Source: Salvelinus alpinus (Eukaryota; Chordata; Actinopteri; Salmoniformes; Salmonidae). From it: DNA of 64,000 bases. A model generated the notes under the pieces. The model was given only the letters and a program-made list of their open reading frames with translations, ran no database searches and was not told the DNA's origin. The stretch is taken from contig NC_092091.1 in NCBI RefSeq assembly GCF_045679555.1, positions 71,207,313 to 71,271,312 on the forward strand, given 5' to 3'. Below are positions 61,339-64,000 of this stretch, in pieces (within the stretch, counting starts at the first letter, position 1; each line of letters begins with the position of its first letter). A program made the position numbers and the translations under genes.

Positions 61339-61665
61339 CAGTGCCTTCAGAAAGTATTCATACCTCTTGACTTATTCCACATTTTGTTGTGCTACAGCCT
61401 GAATTCAAAATGGATTACATTATTTTTTTTCAATTTGGAGTGTCATAGCAAAGGGTTGCGAATACTTATCTAAATGAGATAGTTATGTCTTTAAGGTTCA
61501 ATAAATTTGCTAAAATGTCTAAAAACATGTTTTCACTTTGTCATTATGGGGTATTGTGTGTAGATGGGTGAGAAAAAAAATCTATTTAATCCATTTTGAA
61601 TTCAGGCTTTAACATGACAAAATGTGGAATAAGTCAAGAGGTATGAATATTTTCTGAAGGCACTG
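61339..61665. mobile_element. Tc1-like MITE in Gig2 gene 3 first intron
   Basis: 327 bp with inverted ends CAGTGCCTTCAGAAAGTATTC and GAATATTTTCTGAAGGCACTG, flanked by TA dinucleotides. No coding content. Confidence 0.85.
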
Positions 61666-61755
61666 TAGGAGATCTAAATCGTTACTACAGGATTGCAGAA
61701 GTTTGTCTATTCATAGAAGCATGTTTTGCCACAGGTTCTCACAGCTAGAATCATC

Positions 61756-63093
61756 ATGTTGACTAGGGCTTGCCTGAGGAAAATGAAACCAAACTCTCCA
61801 TACTTAGACAACTTTCTCGACACTGGTGAACATCCTGAGGATCAAAGAACATATGTGATGTTCCATGGCACCTCAGTAGAGGCTGCAGAGCTGATAAAGA
61901 AGAATGGCTTCACACCGTCAAGAGCAGATATCAGCATGCTTGGTGCTGGTGTTTATGTTACACGGGACATTCAAAAAGCCTGTAAATACCCTCCTGGTGT
62001 TTCCAACTCTAAGAGAAGAGTACTAAAAGTCAGAGTGGATGTAGGGAAGGTTAAGATCATAGATCAACAGAACCACCCCATGCAGAAGACCTGGCACACC
62101 GAGCATGGATATGACACCGCCTGGGTTCCCCCAGGGGTCGGTATGGTAGAAAGCAACCAACAGGAGAACTGTGTCTACGACCCAAAGAGAATCAAAGTCA
62201 TCGAGGTCATGAAAGTAAACAAAAAGACCATGTAAGTATGAAAGAGACTGTTATAGTGCAAACCCTCTGATTGGTTTTACCTGTGATGATGCAATAGATA
62301 CATTCTAGAGCTTTCTAACTGATTTGTTTTTAGAGGCTAGTTTGGGAGGTCAGATGACCAGGAATTTAAAAAAATCTAAATTTCCCAAATGACCTAAAAA
62401 TCAAGTCTCCTTTAACAAATCATTATTTTAAATAAACTATGTGAAGAATAGAAGCTAATATAATATCATATTGAAGCAAAAACTGTCTGCCTGTCTTACA
62501 GATCTAGATACCGTCATCTTCAGAGTGGAGTCACCCCTGAGGACAGCCACGTCTATGTGATGTATCATGGAACATCAAAACAGATTGCTGTGAAAATACA
62601 GAGAAATGGATTCAAACCTTCCAAAGATGGCATGCTTGGTGCCGGTGTCTACCTCAGTCGAGACATCCGAAAAGTCATCAAATACCCCATTGGTGCTAAT
62701 GACTCAGACAAGATGGTTCTGAAAGTGAAGGTGAATGTTGGCAAGGTTAAGATCATTAACAAACAGGGTCGCGACATGCAATACAACTGGCACACTAAGC
62801 ATGGGTATGACACTGCCTGGGTTCCACCTGGAGTTGACATGGTGCCGAGCAATCAAGAGGAGGACTGTGTTTTCGACCCAAAGAGAATCACAGTGCTGGC
62901 AATGCTGAAAGTGTCCACCATGAAAATGTGAGTGATATTGAGCCACCGTCAGTACCTTATCACAATGGAAGTACCCCTACAGTAGAAGGCTTGAAGGGCA
63001 CTTAATGTGAGCCCCACTATACACACATGCAGGTTTTAATTGAGACAGTTTGTCTTCTATTCTCTTTCCTGCAGGTTAAACCCGTCACTGTAG
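61756..63093 (+). CDS. gig2: Gig2-like gene 3, two PARP-like domains
   Basis: Coding exons: A 61756-62231, B 62502-62927, C 63075-63093, giving 306 residues; all junctions are phase 2. The chosen ATG is the first in frame downstream of acceptor CCACAG; it gives MLTRACLRKM before the conserved SPYLDNFLDTGEHPED. Exon A has MFHGTSVEA and GAGVYVTRDIQKA; exon B has MYHGTSKQ and GAGVYLSRDIRKV. Exon C adds only MLNPSL. Polyadenylation signals lie at about 63339-63355. It is transcribed away from gene 2, head to head. The second domain closely resembles exon B of gene 1, so the copies probably shared conversion or a recent origin. Confidence 0.85.
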
Positions 63094-63702
63094 AACAGAT
63101 AGCGTTCTGCAGTCAGTGGGAGCATCCAGCATCACCTCATGGTCACCAGAAGAGGATGGATAGAATCAGACGGACCCACATGATGCAGTTCATAGGAAGA
63201 AGAAGCTATATTTTGCAGGCCCACAACATGATTTCACATGTCAATCTATATGCAATCAATCATATGACCTCATCATATCAAATATTCATATTTACCTGAT
63301 GTAAATAATACATGTGTAGCAATGATCTTTGTTCCTATAATAAATCTCAAATAAACAAGTTTCACACATTGTTTGTTGTGTTTTCCCCCCTCCGAATTCC
63401 AATCAGTTAATCTATTGAAGTATCTGTGCTGCGGAAATATTGCAACGAATTTAGTCAATGTTGTGTGTCTTCCATAGACTTCCATAGACAGGTGGCAGCT
63501 GAGTTCTCACTGTTTGCGGAAGGTGTCAGCCATTTTGAAATGCTCAGATTGGGATACCATATATGTTTATGGTTCTGTATTTATTAGACTACCTGCTGAT
63601 GTTTTTACAGTCTTTTATGTCAAACCATTTAACTGGGCCACCAGTTGGAGATCCCTGCTCTGTGTGCCTTATCCATCTCTATAGAGACAAGAGTTGTAAC
63701 CA

Positions 63703-64000
63703 GGAAATGAAATCAGTAAACACTCTGTATGAAGCACTGCTGTAGGTTTCCTAAGAATACAGTATGATAGTCCTGCATTTGTCAAGCAATAGCAGGTAAG
63801 TCTTGCTATTGACCACTTCACTGATATATATCAAACAATATTCCTGTAACAATAGTAATTCAGCACATTGTTATTGTATAAACATCACTATTTGGTGCAA
63901 CAGTATCAGTTAAAGGACTAGCTAATATTACAAGGTGTAATTGTGCATTGTATTGACTTATATTACAGCTCATCTCAGCAGAGGTGTATTCAGCTGCAGT
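63703..64000 (+). CDS. Start of a further Gig2-like gene, cut by window edge
   Basis: No coding bases are visible yet. GGAAATGAAATC at 63703-63714 is ISRE-like. A non-coding exon ends at 63795 (AGCAG before donor GTAAGT). An acceptor (ATTACAG) ends at 63968, and CTCATCTCAGCAGAGGTG follows, as in the exon A leaders of genes 1 and 4. The ATG would lie just past the window. Confidence 0.7.

Noticed and set aside
63027-63299. Plus-strand frame of 90 codons over the last exon of Gig2 gene 3
   Set aside because: It requires a phase different from the phase-2 splice seen in all copies; in the proper phase the protein ends after LNPSL.

Overview
The window is vertebrate nuclear DNA from a ray-finned fish, almost certainly a salmonid (Salmo, Oncorhynchus or Salvelinus type). 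Evidence is the spliced immune genes with fish-specific families (Gig2), tRNA-derived SINEs whose tail matches the salmonid HpaI-like consensus, several Tc1-like relics, and many interspersed elements. A 100-base N gap lies at 48023-48122. All gene models are read from splice signals and phase by eye, without transcript support. Layout from left to right: 1-22.5 kb is one large NLR immune-receptor gene on the minus strand. Its start is on the right: a 5' UTR exon, a CARD exon, a NACHT exon, one short LRR-type exon, then at least twelve repeated exons of 426-441 nt. Its 3' end lies beyond the left edge. Five of the repeated exons, with their introns and a resident LTR element, are duplicated as a block of about 8.2 kb. 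The introns also carry four copies of a retroviral-type LTR holding a 34-bp minisatellite (3, 4, 7 and 63 units), a complete non-autonomous LTR element (6863-9935), the end of its duplicated sister (1-1741) and a solo LTR. 23.5-25.5 kb is a pure pyrimidine 41-bp minisatellite, and 27.5-28.6 kb a 66-bp minisatellite. 28.6-35.4 kb is a minus-strand CALCOCO2/NDP52-like selective autophagy receptor gene. It has a SKICH region, coiled-coil exons and a C-terminal pair of zinc fingers. The last exons are tandemly duplicated, while the first coding exon is damaged, so the locus may be a pseudogene or recently decayed. 35.5-37.2 kb is a fold-back repeat with a solo LTR inside. 39.4-64 kb is a Gig2 (interferon-inducible, PARP-like) family cluster: two intact genes and one pseudogene on the minus strand, one intact gene on the plus strand, the beginning of another at the right edge, and a 3'-end relic. 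Each intact gene has two consecutive PARP-like exons in matching phase, and most promoters carry an ISRE-like box. The cluster is interrupted by a Ty3/gypsy chromovirus fossil (42895-47986), the gap, an inverted repeat pair (48.65-49.2 and 54.8-55.4 kb), a LINE fragment, SINEs and MITEs. All three recognised gene families belong to innate immunity: cytosolic sensing (NLR), selective autophagy of intracellular pathogens (NDP52-like) and interferon-induced antiviral effectors (Gig2). That clustering is seen directly; functional cooperation is only inference.
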